Of a stretch of DNA of 64,000 nucleotides, positions 1 through 8,153 are shown piece after piece (position 1 is the first letter of the stretch; every line of letters starts with the position of its first letter). The notes beneath the pieces were generated by a model. That model searched no databases. It was not told the DNA's origin and saw only the letters and a list, made by a program, of their open reading frames with translations. Made by a program: the position numbers and the translations under genes. The stretch covers positions 930,001-994,000 of the forward strand of contig NZ_JAUTAL010000001.1 of assembly GCF_030818575.1 (NCBI RefSeq), given 5' to 3'. This DNA is from Chryseobacterium camelliae (GTDB lineage: Bacteria > Bacteroidota > Bacteroidia > Flavobacteriales > Weeksellaceae).

Positions 1-517
1 TAAATCACAGAATTACAGGCTGAAAGCCATGAAAAGATTTGAAAATGAAGAAATCCGCGGGCTGATTACCACAGATGTGATGGCCAGGGGACTGGATATC
101 TCAGACATTACCCATGTAATCAATTTTGAAGTTCCGGATGTTCCTGAACAGTATATTCACAGGATCGGAAGAACAGGTAGGGCAGATAAGGATGGTAAAG
201 CCATTACTTTGGTGACTAAAAAAGAGGAAACACTCATCCTGGATATTGAATTGCTGATGGATAAGGAACTAAAGTATCTTGAATTTCCTGAAGCGGTTAA
301 GATCAATCCAAAAAAGATCGCTGATGAAGAAGAGCATATTGCGATGAAAAATCCTGCTCAGGTAAAACTGAATGATGGAGGAGGCGCATTCCATGATAAA
401 AAGGATAAAAATAAGAAAGAAAACTGGGGCGGGCCTTCCAAAAGAAAAGCTCCCAAGAAATTCGGAGCCAACCGTGCACAGCAGAAAGCAAAATCGAAAT
501 CCAAAAGAAAGAAATAA
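1..517 (+). CDS. DEAD-box RNA helicase, C-terminal part (gene starts before the window)
   Basis: The reading frame is open from base 2 and ends in TAA at 515-517. The first ATG in view (29) is internal, because the in-frame residues before it fit the helicase motif IV region. Motif V (TTDVMARGLDI) and motif VI (YIHRIGRTGRA) of superfamily 2 RNA helicases are intact, so this is the end of the RecA-like domain 2. It is followed by a Lys/Arg-rich tail (GGPSKRKAPKK and beyond) typical of RhlE/CsdA-like proteins and likely to bind RNA. The role is ATP-dependent RNA unwinding in ribosome assembly or mRNA turnover. The exact paralogue cannot be named without the N-terminus. Confidence 0.93.
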   Translation, partial: KSQNYRLKAMKRFENEEIRGLITTDVMARGLDISDITHVINFEVPDVPEQYIHRIGRTGRADKDGKAITLVTKKEETLILDIELLMDKELKYLEFPEAVKINPKKIADEEEHIAMKNPAQVKLNDGGGAFHDKKDKNKKENWGGPSKRKAPKKFGANRAQQKAKSKSKRKK

Positions 518-520
518 TAA

Positions 521-553
521 AAAACTCCCGGAAAAATTTTCCGGGAGTTTTTT
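521..553. terminator. Bidirectional intrinsic terminator between helicase and SGNH hydrolase
   Basis: A near-perfect inverted repeat has CTCCCGGAAAA and TTTTCCGGGAG as its arms. An A run lies on the left and a T run on the right, so both convergent genes can use it. Confidence 0.9.
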
Positions 554-573
554 ATTGCAGATGGAGAGCAATA

Positions 574-1230
574 TTATTTCATGTAAGGCTTCATTACAGA
601 AGTCCAGAGGCGATAGCCTTCAGGCGTCATGTGGAGCATATCTCCTACGAAAAGCTCTTTCCTCACCTTTCCCGAAGCATCCTGCATCACTTTGGTGATA
701 TCAATGAATTCAGCATTCGGTTCCCTGTTCATAAAAGCTTCTATCTCCCTGTTGGCTTCCTTCATCTGAGGCCAAAGGTTTTCGCGGCTTGGCGAATACT
801 TTATGGAAATATAATCGACTTCAATTTTTGGGAACCGTGCCCGGATCTTTTTATAAAAAGTCTTAAAGCGGTCTACAACAGCCTGGGCTTTTAAATCCTT
901 ATCATCAGCAAAATCGTTTTCGCCGCAGTAGATAATAATCTGCTTAGGCCGGTAAGGGTTCAGGAGGTCATCGGCATAGTTATTCAGGTCCGTTAATCTG
1001 GATCCTCCGAAACCTCTGTTGATAATCGTTTTATCAGGAAAATAGCTGGCAACATCAGTCCATTTCGTAAATGACGAGCTCCCGATCAAAAGGATGGCAT
1101 CCTTTGGCGGCGGGTTTTCCTGATCCAATTTTTTAAAATTCTGGATGTCCTGCCAGTACATCGGTTTTTTTTCCTGGGTAAAGAAAAAGGCAAAGGCTAG
1201 CAAAAGGAATGCTGATAAGATCTTCTTCAT
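574..1230 (-). CDS. SGNH/GDSL-family hydrolase, secreted
   Basis: The protein has 218 residues with an N-terminal hydrophobic signal segment (about residues 4-18). SGNH blocks are visible: block I as IGSSSFTKW (probable nucleophile Ser52, with the canonical GDS replaced by GSS), block II Gly in NRGFGGS (about 72-77), block III GEND (103-106), and block V DMLH with the catalytic Asp197/His200 pair. This variant is common in Bacteroidota GDSL-like lipase/acylhydrolases that act on esters in the periplasm or outside the cell. The natural substrate is not predictable. The gene stands alone, between terminators. Confidence 0.85.
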   Translation of the reverse strand: MKKILSAFLLLAFAFFFTQEKKPMYWQDIQNFKKLDQENPPPKDAILLIGSSSFTKWTDVASYFPDKTIINRGFGGSRLTDLNNYADDLLNPYRPKQIIIYCGENDFADDKDLKAQAVVDRFKTFYKKIRARFPKIEVDYISIKYSPSRENLWPQMKEANREIEAFMNREPNAEFIDITKVMQDASGKVRKELFVGDMLHMTPEGYRLWTSVMKPYMK

Positions 1231-1266
1231 TGTTTACTGTTTTAATACATTAATTCTTCGTTTCAT

Positions 1267-1290
1267 AAAAAACTCCCGATATTTCGGGAG
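1267..1290 (-). terminator. Intrinsic terminator of the lipocalin-like lipoprotein gene
   Basis: The stem CTCCCGA/TCGGGAG is followed on the minus strand by a run of six T. It lies just past the stop codon of the gene at 1300-1761. Confidence 0.85.
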
Positions 1291-1299
1291 CATTTATTA

Positions 1300-1761
1300 T
1301 TATCTTTTGTAAGAAATATAGGTGACATCAACAACCTGGTCTCCGTTTTCATCTATATTATCAAATAATTTCATCAGTTTCAGTTCCGTGCTGGTGAGGA
1401 TCACTACTTTATATTTTCTTTCACTGTCATTCAGGTACTTGATATTCAAGTCTTTCGTGTCTGTATCATAGGTGTACGTTCCTTCCGTTTTTCCGTTTAT
1501 CTGGCAGTTGGTACCGTTGCCTGAATAATAAGTATAAGAAGTAGAATAATCAATACTGAAATAGTATGTGTCATTTGCAGCACATCCGGTAGGTGTGGAA
1601 GTTGACAGTACTGTTTTATTGTCTTTTCCGGAAATAACTTCTTTTTTAACTTCTTTCCAATCTCCTTTCATCATATCTAATTCATATCCCTGGATGTCAT
1701 CATCATTACATGAAGTAAGAGCCAATGCGGAAAAGGCAAATAAAAGTAGCTGTTTTTTCAT
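1300..1761 (-). CDS. Lipocalin-like domain lipoprotein
   Basis: The protein has 153 residues and a lipoprotein signal peptide with lipobox LTSC (Cys18), followed by an Asp/Asn-rich stretch (NDDD), which in Bacteroidota often marks surface-exposed lipoproteins. The mature part starts with a GDWKEV motif and alternates short beta strands, including a TYYFSIDYS strand, as in the Bacteroidota lipocalin-like family (lipocalin_4/5 type). Such proteins are small beta barrels of unknown ligand. The gene is monocistronic with its own promoter and terminator. The start is clear, since the signal peptide begins at this ATG. Confidence 0.75.
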   Translation of the reverse strand: MKKQLLLFAFSALALTSCNDDDIQGYELDMMKGDWKEVKKEVISGKDNKTVLSTSTPTGCAANDTYYFSIDYSTSYTYYSGNGTNCQINGKTEGTYTYDTDTKDLNIKYLNDSERKYKVVILTSTELKLMKLFDNIDENGDQVVDVTYISYKR

Positions 1762-1766
1762 TTTTA

Positions 1767-1774
1767 CAAATTTA
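1767..1774 (-). promoter_or_regulatory. Bacteroidota -7 element upstream of the lipocalin-like gene
   Basis: TAAATTTG on the minus strand matches TAnnTTTG, with only 5 nt between it and the ATG. A clear -33 TTTG is not seen. If real, the mRNA would be nearly leaderless. Confidence 0.5.
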
Positions 1775-1954
1775 GAATATGCTAAAATATAAATAAATTT
1801 GAAATATCCGTAATGAAATAACGGTTTTTTAAATGAATATATACAGATAAAAGATATATAAAAGAAGTATAGATGGGAAATTTCACATCATCCAGATCAG
1901 AATTTTCAAAAATAATGGTTTTACCTTTGAATCCTGATCTGAATTCATGATGTA

Positions 1955-3118
1955 TTAATAACTCATTTCTACGATCTGATAGGCATCTTCCGGACTAAGC
2001 GCTTTATATTCACCCAATCCCAGCCAGTTCCTTTCCGTAAAGGCTTTCTTCACCCGCTCAGCGGTATTCTGATAGTCTTCCACATAGTCTGAAAGCCTGG
2101 TCTGGATGTGCAGGCTGTGGAAAAAGTCTTCCATTTTTCTGATTCCCGCTTCTGCTTTTTCTTCCACACTACCTTCAGTTATATTCCATACTCTTTCCGC
2201 ATACTGAGCCAGTTTTTCTTTTTTCGTCTCAAAATTGTATCGGTAATGCGACGGAGCGATGATCGCGAGTGTTCTGGCATGGTCAATACCGTAGTATGCG
2301 GTCAGTTCATGTCCCATAGCATGTACTGCCCAGTCGGTAATAACCCCTTTTTGGATCAGCCCGTTCAGTGCCATGGTACAGCACCACATGAAATTTCCAG
2401 CGGCATCATAATCAAAGTCTTCTTCCATCACCTTAGGCGCAGTCTGCTGCAGGCTGATCAGGATGCTTTCTGCGATCCTTTCCTGCAGGTCTGCTGATGA
2501 AGGTGCGGTCATATACTGTTCCAGGACATGGGTATAGGCATCCGTAATCCCGTTGGCAATCTGGTTTTTCGGGATAGAACGTACCACTTCAGGGTCAAGC
2601 ACGGAGAACTGCGGGAATAATCCTGGACCGCCGGAAGACAGCTTTTCGTTCGTTTCCCTCCTGGAAATCACATATCCGGAATTCATTTCAGAGCCGGTAG
2701 CCGGTAGCGTAAGGATGGTTCCGAAGGGCATTCCCTGGCCTTCAAAAGTCCTAACCGGTTTCTTCAGTATTTCCCAAGGTTCACCTTCATATTGTGCTGC
2801 TGCGGATAGAAATTTTGTTCCGTCGATTACAGAACCGCCACCCACAGCTAAGAGGTAGTTGATGTTTTTTTCTTTGATGAAGGTCAGGGCATTGATCAGT
2901 ACTTCATATTCCGGGTTAGCCGGCACACCGCCGAATTCATAGAATTCAAAGTCAGCAAGAGCTTTTCTTACCTGGTCGTACACGCCATTGTTTTTGATGC
3001 TTCCGCCTCCGTAAATCATTAATATTTTAGCTCCCTCAGGAATTTCTTTTTCAATCTTGGCAATTTCGCCTTTTCCGAAAAGTATTTTAGTTGGATTTTT
3101 AAACTCGAAATTAAGCAT
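1955..3118 (-). CDS. Iron-containing alcohol dehydrogenase (YqhD/BDH-like)
   Basis: The protein has about 387 residues, the normal size of group III metal-dependent alcohol dehydrogenases. It has the nucleotide-binding GGGSVIDGTK motif and metal-ligand motifs in order: NGITDAYTH (Asp and His), AMGHEL and DHARTLA. It reduces aldehydes or oxidises alcohols with NAD(P)H in the cytoplasm, and the similarity is closest to the YqhD/butanol dehydrogenase branch. I chose MLNFEFKNPT as the start. The upstream in-frame ATG at 3142 lies inside a TAnnTTTG promoter element and would add eight atypical residues. The gene stands alone. Confidence 0.9.
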   Translation of the reverse strand: MLNFEFKNPTKILFGKGEIAKIEKEIPEGAKILMIYGGGSIKNNGVYDQVRKALADFEFYEFGGVPANPEYEVLINALTFIKEKNINYLLAVGGGSVIDGTKFLSAAAQYEGEPWEILKKPVRTFEGQGMPFGTILTLPATGSEMNSGYVISRRETNEKLSSGGPGLFPQFSVLDPEVVRSIPKNQIANGITDAYTHVLEQYMTAPSSADLQERIAESILISLQQTAPKVMEEDFDYDAAGNFMWCCTMALNGLIQKGVITDWAVHAMGHELTAYYGIDHARTLAIIAPSHYRYNFETKKEKLAQYAERVWNITEGSVEEKAEAGIRKMEDFFHSLHIQTRLSDYVEDYQNTAERVKKAFTERNWLGLGEYKALSPEDAYQIVEMSY

Positions 3119-3139
3119 TGTTCTAAATTTATGATAGAC

Positions 3140-3147
3140 CAAATGTA
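3140..3147 (-). promoter_or_regulatory. -7 element of the alcohol dehydrogenase gene
   Basis: TACATTTG on the minus strand fits TAnnTTTG and lies 21 nt from the chosen ATG. It overlaps the alternative upstream ATG, which supports the shorter start. The -33 box is poor. Confidence 0.5.
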
Positions 3148-3262
3148 CGCAATGCCCGATGAAAATTGAGTTAATAAAGTTTTAAAATTGATATGACACG
3201 TTTTTATGAAAGCTATTGCATGGATTAGGAAATGTAAAATATACTATTCTTAAGCCCATTAC

Positions 3263-3293
3263 ACCTTGTCAGGGTTCCGAACCCTGACAAGGT
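3263..3293. repeat. Perfect 14-bp palindrome, REP-like
   Basis: ACCTTGTCAGGGTT and its exact complement are separated by CCG. No T run follows on either strand, so it is not a normal terminator. It shares the CCTTGTCA core with the palindrome at 55000-55031. Confidence 0.75.
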
Positions 3294-3304
3294 TCAACAA
3301 TATC

Positions 3305-3910
3305 TTAATTCTTTATGCAGTCTTCCCCTTTAAAATAGACCCCGTTGCTTTTGCTTTTTAAATGGCCGGTCTTTCTGTTGATGGTGATGAAAAACGATTC
3401 TTTGGTAAAAGGGCATTTTTTCATTTTTGAAAGATAGAGAAAGACATATTGATCATCCATCCTGTAAGAACTGCCCAGGATATCGGCTGTATCCACGAGA
3501 AATCCGTACGTATTGGCGATCAGGACGGCTTCTGGCAGGTTATCTACAGAACCGATGAAATCCCTGAGTTGCCGCTCGGTAGAAAAATATTTTGTCCTTC
3601 CGCTTTCACAGGCCATCAGATAGGAATAACAGTTTTCTCCCAGGCATTGCTGGAAGAAACCTTTTTCCGGAGCCGGGTCATTAAGTGTCATGTAGGGAGG
3701 CATCTGGCTTTCGTAGATCACGGCCTTATCCGGATCTGTATTATTGTGCAGTACAGACCAGTAATCGTATTTTTGATCTGGAACTACAAAAGGATAAAGC
3801 AGTTCCGTATTATCGAGAATTTCCGGGATTCTTTTAAAATCAGAAGGAATGGATTTCTGACCACAGGCTAAAACCGAATATAAAAAAAGAACCGGAAGAA
3901 GTAATTTCAT
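3305..3910 (-). CDS. Hypothetical lipoprotein
   Basis: I do not recognise a family. From the chosen start (MKLLLPVLF) the protein has 201 residues with a signal peptide and a lipobox at SVLAC, so it should be anchored in an envelope membrane. An upstream in-frame ATG at 3943 would put charged and polar residues in front of the signal peptide and is unlikely. The mature part contains several Cys residues (CLGENCYSYLMAC region and two near the C-terminus) that could form disulfides. The gene lies 36 nt after another lipoprotein gene on the same strand and may be co-transcribed with it. Confidence 0.65.
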   Translation of the reverse strand: MKLLLPVLFLYSVLACGQKSIPSDFKRIPEILDNTELLYPFVVPDQKYDYWSVLHNNTDPDKAVIYESQMPPYMTLNDPAPEKGFFQQCLGENCYSYLMACESGRTKYFSTERQLRDFIGSVDNLPEAVLIANTYGFLVDTADILGSSYRMDDQYVFLYLSKMKKCPFTKESFFITINRKTGHLKSKSNGVYFKGEDCIKN

Positions 3911-3946
3911 TGGAAATACATTTTTGCAGAGGTAGTTAAGCATATA

Positions 3947-4351
3947 TTATTCCAATATGATTTTGTAATATCCATTTTCATCCTTAACATCGATGCCAAT
4001 CCCGGTAAATGTCAGTTTATTAATCTGGTATCCGTCACAACCTCCTTTGAATTCGGATGACTGGATCGAAAAATTGAAATTTTTTAAGGCAGACTGAAAG
4101 GTATAGTTTTTTGTGCCGTTATAAGCCCCTACATTTTCAAGGATAATCCTGTCGTCGGAGGTTTTGGTCAGCTGTATATTATTCTGGTTTTCCTCAGTTA
4201 CAGAATAGGGAGAAAGGCTTCCGTTGGTGATCAGGTTTTCATTATTTGAATTCACAAATTCAAAAATGATGGGCTGAGGCGCATTATAGCACGTCTCGCC
4301 ACACGCCGTGAGCATTAAGCATGCAAAGAGAAATAATAGCAGTTGTTTCAT
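3947..4351 (-). CDS. Hypothetical lipoprotein
   Basis: This is a small lipoprotein of 134 residues from MKQLLLFLF, with a hydrophobic signal and lipobox LTAC. The mature region is short, beta-rich by eye and has no motif I can name. The ATG at 4360 adds only MHH, so the start at 4351 is preferred. It is upstream of, and probably in an operon with, the lipoprotein gene at 3305-3910. Its function is unknown. Confidence 0.6.
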   Translation of the reverse strand: MKQLLLFLFACLMLTACGETCYNAPQPIIFEFVNSNNENLITNGSLSPYSVTEENQNNIQLTKTSDDRIILENVGAYNGTKNYTFQSALKNFNFSIQSSEFKGGCDGYQINKLTFTGIGIDVKDENGYYKIILE

Positions 4352-4489
4352 GTGGTGCACTGATTTCTGTGCAATTAAAATTAGTCAATAAAATTTTAAC
4401 CTTAAAATTATTTTTTCCGGATAAAATGTAAATAGCAGATCATAAAAAAGAAATTAATCAAAATTTAATCGGCTTTCAGCGGTATACCA

Positions 4490-4520
4490 TTTGAATTCAC
4501 TTTAAAATCCATTACATTTG
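4490..4520 (+). promoter_or_regulatory. Consensus promoter of ppc
   Basis: The -33 TTTG (4490-4493), a 19-nt spacer and the -7 TACATTTG (4513-4520) all match the Bacteroidota consensus. The ATG at 4525 follows after only 4 nt, so transcription probably begins at or next to the start codon. Confidence 0.75.
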
Positions 4521-4524
4521 TTAT

Positions 4525-7059
4525 ATGATACACGACCAGCGCGCAGAAAAATTCAGGCAGATCGTTGAAAATAAATACCAGATCTACAACTCACTCTTCA
4601 TGAGTTTGCCTTATGATAAAATGACTAATATCGGGATGCTGTTGCCCTTCCTCAGCGAAGAAAGCAAGGCAGGCTATGAAGCCGGGAAAACCCCTGAAGA
4701 AATTGTCGAAGAATTTTTTAAAAACCATACCGACCTGCAGACGGAAGAGCAGAAACTTGAGCTGCTGTTCAAGATCATCCAATATATCGAACGCCAGGTG
4801 GTATTGTTTGACAGTATAGAAGATGCTGCGTTTCCCAATCTTCATTCGGAGAGCGACAGCGGGACGATAACGAATTTGTATGAACGCTCTGTGCAGGACA
4901 ATAAACTGGATAAAGTGAGGGAAAAGCTGAAAGATTTCTCTGTAAAAGTGGTCTTTACGGCGCATCCCACCCAATTTTATCCAAGTTCGGTACAACGGAT
5001 CATCCAGGACCTGAGAAGGGCTATTGCTGCAGATTCCGTTACCAACATCGATATGCTGTTGCAGCAGCTGGGAAAAACCCCGTTCGTCAATAAACAAAAG
5101 CCTACGCCTGTAGATGAGGCTATGAGCATTATTTCATATCTGAGGTATGTCTATTATGATACCATCGGAGAATTATTCACCAAGATCCGGAAGATGTTCG
5201 GAAACGGTAACTTCCATCTGCCTGAGGATATTATACAGCTGGGCTTCTGGCCTGGCGGTGACCGGGACGGAAACCCTTTTGTAACCGCTGAAGTAACAAA
5301 AACAGTGGCGTGTGAACTGCATATTGCCATCCTGAAATCTTATTACAGCCATCTGAAATACATCAGGAGAAGGCTGAGCTTCCGGGGCGTTTCTGAGGTT
5401 CTGAATCAGCTGAATGACGAGTTGTACGGAGCCATTTTCAATGGCCGGGACATCAGCGCAGAAGACATTCTGAAAAGGGCAGAAGAGGCAGAAAATATAC
5501 TTATTAACCAGCACAATGGCCTGTTTCTGGATCTTTTGATCAATTTCAGGGACCGTGTTAAGATTTTTGGGACACATTTTGCTACCCTCGATGTCCGCCA
5601 GGACAGCAGGATCAATCAGAAAGTGATTGATGAGGTCTTTGCAAAGCTGCATGGCGAGCGGGAAGCCGGCTTTGAAGAAAAATTCAGCCAGCTGATCCAA
5701 CAGCAGGAGAAGGTGAATCCCGATGATTTTGAAGATATCGTTAAAGATACCCTGCTTACGGTTTCCCAGGTTGCAGAAATCCAGCAGCAGAACGGAATGA
5801 GAGGCATGAACCGATATATCATTTCCAATTCCGATGCAGTAAAAGATGTGATGAACGTCTATGCATTCTTTAAGGTTTGCGGGTACAAGGATGAAGAGAT
5901 CAAAATGGATATTGTTCCGCTTTTTGAAACGATGGAAGGCCTTGCCAATGCTGAAAAAGTGATGCGCGACCTTTATGAACATCCGGTATATCAGAGACAC
6001 CTGGAAAGGAGAGGAAATCAGCAGACCATCATGCTCGGGTTTTCAGACGGAACAAAAGACGGCGGATATCTGAAAGCCAACTGGGAAATCTACAAAGCCA
6101 AAGAAGTGCTGACCAGGCTTTCGGAAGAAAACGGAATTAAGGTTGTATTCTTTGACGGAAGGGGAGGCCCGCCGGCACGAGGTGGCGGAAAGACGCATGA
6201 TTTCTATGCATCCCAGGGAAAAACCATTGCCAACCATAAGATTGAGCTGACCATCCAGGGGCAGACGATTACCAGTATTTTTGGAAATAAGGAACAGGCT
6301 ACCTTCAATTTTGAGCAGTTGCTGACCGCAGGAATCGAAAATGATGTGTTTAAAAATTCAAAAAAAGATCTTACGGATGATGAAAAAGCCCTGATCATTG
6401 AACTGGCAGAAATCAGTTATCAGAAATATTCTGACCTGAAAGCGCATCCTATGTTTGTGCCTTACCTCCAGGAAATGAGTACCTTGGAATATTATGGCAA
6501 AACCAATATCGGAAGCCGGCCTTCCAAGCGCGGAAACGGTAACGAGCTGAAGTTTGAAGATCTTCGTGCGATCCCTTTTGTGGGTTCCTGGTCTCAGCTG
6601 AAACAGAATGTGCCAGGGTTTTTCGGATTCGGCTACGCCATGCAGCAGATGAAAGAGCAGGGAAGGTTTGAGGAAGTGATAGAATTGTATAAAGGATCGG
6701 ATTTTTTCAAGACACTCGTTCTGAACTCCATGATGAGCATGAACAAAACCTATTTCCCGCTGACCTATTATATCAGGAATAACCCGAAATTCGGGGAGTT
6801 CTGGAATATCCTTTTCCATGAATACAGGCTTTCCAAAGAGATAATGCTCGAGCTTACCGGTTTCCATATGCTTCAGCAGGAAGATACACTATCCAGGAAA
6901 TCTGTGAAAATCAGAGAACGTATAGTACTGCCGCTCTTAAGCATCCAGCAGTATGCGCTGATGAAAATTCAGAAAGGGGAAGGCAATAAGGAGGCTTATG
7001 AAAAACTGGTGACAAGATCCCTTTTCGGGAATATTAATGCGAGCAGGAATTCGGCTTAA
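4525..7059 (+). CDS. ppc: Phosphoenolpyruvate carboxylase
   Basis: The enzyme has 844 residues, slightly short of the usual 870-960. It carboxylates PEP with bicarbonate to give oxaloacetate, the main anaplerotic step. Signature motifs are intact: FTAHPTQ with the catalytic His147, GFWPGGDRDGNPFV (about 239-252), FFDGRGGPPARGGG (about 543-556, active-site loop), and GSRPSKR with AIPFVGSWSQ further on. The C-terminus ends SLFGNINASRNSA rather than the canonical ...NTG, so the last active-site residues differ from the classic bacterial enzyme. It is a single gene with its own strong promoter. Confidence 0.96.
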   Translation: MIHDQRAEKFRQIVENKYQIYNSLFMSLPYDKMTNIGMLLPFLSEESKAGYEAGKTPEEIVEEFFKNHTDLQTEEQKLELLFKIIQYIERQVVLFDSIEDAAFPNLHSESDSGTITNLYERSVQDNKLDKVREKLKDFSVKVVFTAHPTQFYPSSVQRIIQDLRRAIAADSVTNIDMLLQQLGKTPFVNKQKPTPVDEAMSIISYLRYVYYDTIGELFTKIRKMFGNGNFHLPEDIIQLGFWPGGDRDGNPFVTAEVTKTVACELHIAILKSYYSHLKYIRRRLSFRGVSEVLNQLNDELYGAIFNGRDISAEDILKRAEEAENILINQHNGLFLDLLINFRDRVKIFGTHFATLDVRQDSRINQKVIDEVFAKLHGEREAGFEEKFSQLIQQQEKVNPDDFEDIVKDTLLTVSQVAEIQQQNGMRGMNRYIISNSDAVKDVMNVYAFFKVCGYKDEEIKMDIVPLFETMEGLANAEKVMRDLYEHPVYQRHLERRGNQQTIMLGFSDGTKDGGYLKANWEIYKAKEVLTRLSEENGIKVVFFDGRGGPPARGGGKTHDFYASQGKTIANHKIELTIQGQTITSIFGNKEQATFNFEQLLTAGIENDVFKNSKKDLTDDEKALIIELAEISYQKYSDLKAHPMFVPYLQEMSTLEYYGKTNIGSRPSKRGNGNELKFEDLRAIPFVGSWSQLKQNVPGFFGFGYAMQQMKEQGRFEEVIELYKGSDFFKTLVLNSMMSMNKTYFPLTYYIRNNPKFGEFWNILFHEYRLSKEIMLELTGFHMLQQEDTLSRKSVKIRERIVLPLLSIQQYALMKIQKGEGNKEAYEKLVTRSLFGNINASRNSA

Positions 7060-7142
7060 TATTCTTTAATTCAGAAATATTAGGCCCTATCACATAAATC
7101 CAAATAGGGTGTTTGTATTAAAAATTCAGATTTATTCATTTT

Positions 7143-7156
7143 TTGACTTATATCAA
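7143..7156 (+). promoter_or_regulatory. FNR/CRP-like operator upstream of the DUF2798-Crp/Fnr operon
   Basis: TTGAC-TTAT-ATCAA matches the FNR consensus TTGATnnnnATCAA except for one base. It lies about 70 nt upstream of the ATG at 7219. A weak -7-like CATTTTTG at 7179-7186 would place the operator centre near -41, the class II activation position. Autoregulation by the downstream Crp/Fnr protein is an inference. Confidence 0.45.
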
Positions 7157-7218
7157 AGTTTAAAATTGGCAATCATTGCATTTTTGCATGGTTAATTAAT
7201 TTATTAAACAATTCGAAA

Positions 7219-7443
7219 ATGAAAAAGAAACATTTTAAGTACATTAACACTTTGTTTGTGGTGATACCAATGACCTTAATCATGGCATTTGTAGGTCTGA
7301 TGCGCAATTACGGTTTTGGTGAAGGCTGGTTTTTAAAATTTATGAAGGCATGGAGCGTTATGCTGCCGGTCGCATATGCCGTGGCCTTCCTGATTATCCC
7401 CAATGCCAGAAAATTGGCGGAAAAATTAGCCGTAAAAGAATGA
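7219..7443 (+). CDS. DUF2798-type small membrane protein
   Basis: The protein has 74 residues, a basic N-terminus and two transmembrane helices, with a Gly/Phe-rich turn (GFGEGWFLKF) between them. This is the DUF2798 pattern (helix, N/G-rich loop, W..W helix, P-containing second helix). Its function is unknown. It lies 20 nt upstream of a Crp/Fnr-type regulator in the same orientation, so the two are probably co-transcribed. Confidence 0.75.
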   Translation: MKKKHFKYINTLFVVIPMTLIMAFVGLMRNYGFGEGWFLKFMKAWSVMLPVAYAVAFLIIPNARKLAEKLAVKE

Positions 7444-7463
7444 ATTAGCAATTCGGTTATTAT

Positions 7464-8033
7464 ATGCACGAACAACTTGCACAGTACATCAGCAGCAAGA
7501 TTACAGTCAGTGAAGATGAATTGAAGATGATTATTTCTTATTTCAGTCCTATGAAATTAAAGAAAAATGAACTTTTAGTAACACATGGACAAACCAGCCA
7601 ACGAACTTTTTTCGTTGGTCACGGTTGCCTAAGGATATTCTTTATCAATAAAGACGGGCAGGAGGCCACCCGGTATTTTGCTTTTGAAAATCAGTTTGCT
7701 ACTGCTTTGGTCAGTTTCATTACAGGAGAAACGTCTGAAGAATTCATACAAGCTGTTGAACATTCGGAGATATTATACATTAGGCATCAGGACTTTCATC
7801 ATTTGCTCGAGATGATCCCACAGTGGGAAAAGTTTTACCGTTATTATCTTGAGCATGCTTACGTAAACAATACAAAACGGCTGATGTCTTTTCTGACGCA
7901 GGATGCCACCGAAAAATACCGTATGCTTCTTGAGGAAAATCCGGATATTGTAAGGCGGTTACCGAACAAAATGGTTGCTTCTTTTCTCAATATTTCCCAT
8001 GAAACACTCAGCCGCGTGAAATCAAAAGTCTGA
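7464..8033 (+). CDS. Crp/Fnr-family transcriptional regulator
   Basis: The protein has 189 residues. The N-terminal cyclic-nucleotide-binding jelly roll (about 15-120) is recognisable by KKNELLVTHGQ and the following FFVGHGCLRIFF. A long dimerisation helix follows, then a C-terminal winged helix with LPNKMVASFLNISHETLSRV as the recognition helix. No Cys cluster for an Fe-S centre is present, so it is not an oxygen-sensing FNR in the strict sense. The ligand is unknown. It is the second gene of a two-gene operon preceded by an FNR-like palindrome. Confidence 0.88.
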   Translation: MHEQLAQYISSKITVSEDELKMIISYFSPMKLKKNELLVTHGQTSQRTFFVGHGCLRIFFINKDGQEATRYFAFENQFATALVSFITGETSEEFIQAVEHSEILYIRHQDFHHLLEMIPQWEKFYRYYLEHAYVNNTKRLMSFLTQDATEKYRMLLEENPDIVRRLPNKMVASFLNISHETLSRVKSKV

Positions 8034-8153
8034 CAGTTTCAGGTTTGTAGAAAGTCTATGAGAGTACATGCTAATGGATGCTAAATAAGTCAAAGAAGAC
8101 CGGGGATATACAGTTAAACGGAGCAGCAACGATAAAAAAACATTTGAACAGGG

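Noticed and set aside
1922..1929. TACCTTTG as a plus-strand promoter
   Set aside because: No plus-strand gene follows; a single 8-nt match is expected by chance.
1893..1941. Inverted repeat CAGATCAG/CTGATCTG as terminator of the alcohol dehydrogenase gene
   Set aside because: The arms are only 8 bp with a 33-nt loop and there is no T run on the minus strand.
5173..6000. Open frame of 275 codons antisense to ppc
   Set aside because: It is the shadow of a strongly conserved enzyme gene; its composition follows the ppc codons and it has no motif or start signal.
7085..7109. CCCTAT/ATAGGG stem after ppc as a terminator
   Set aside because: The stem is 6 bp, the loop is long and the T tract is broken; not strong enough to list.
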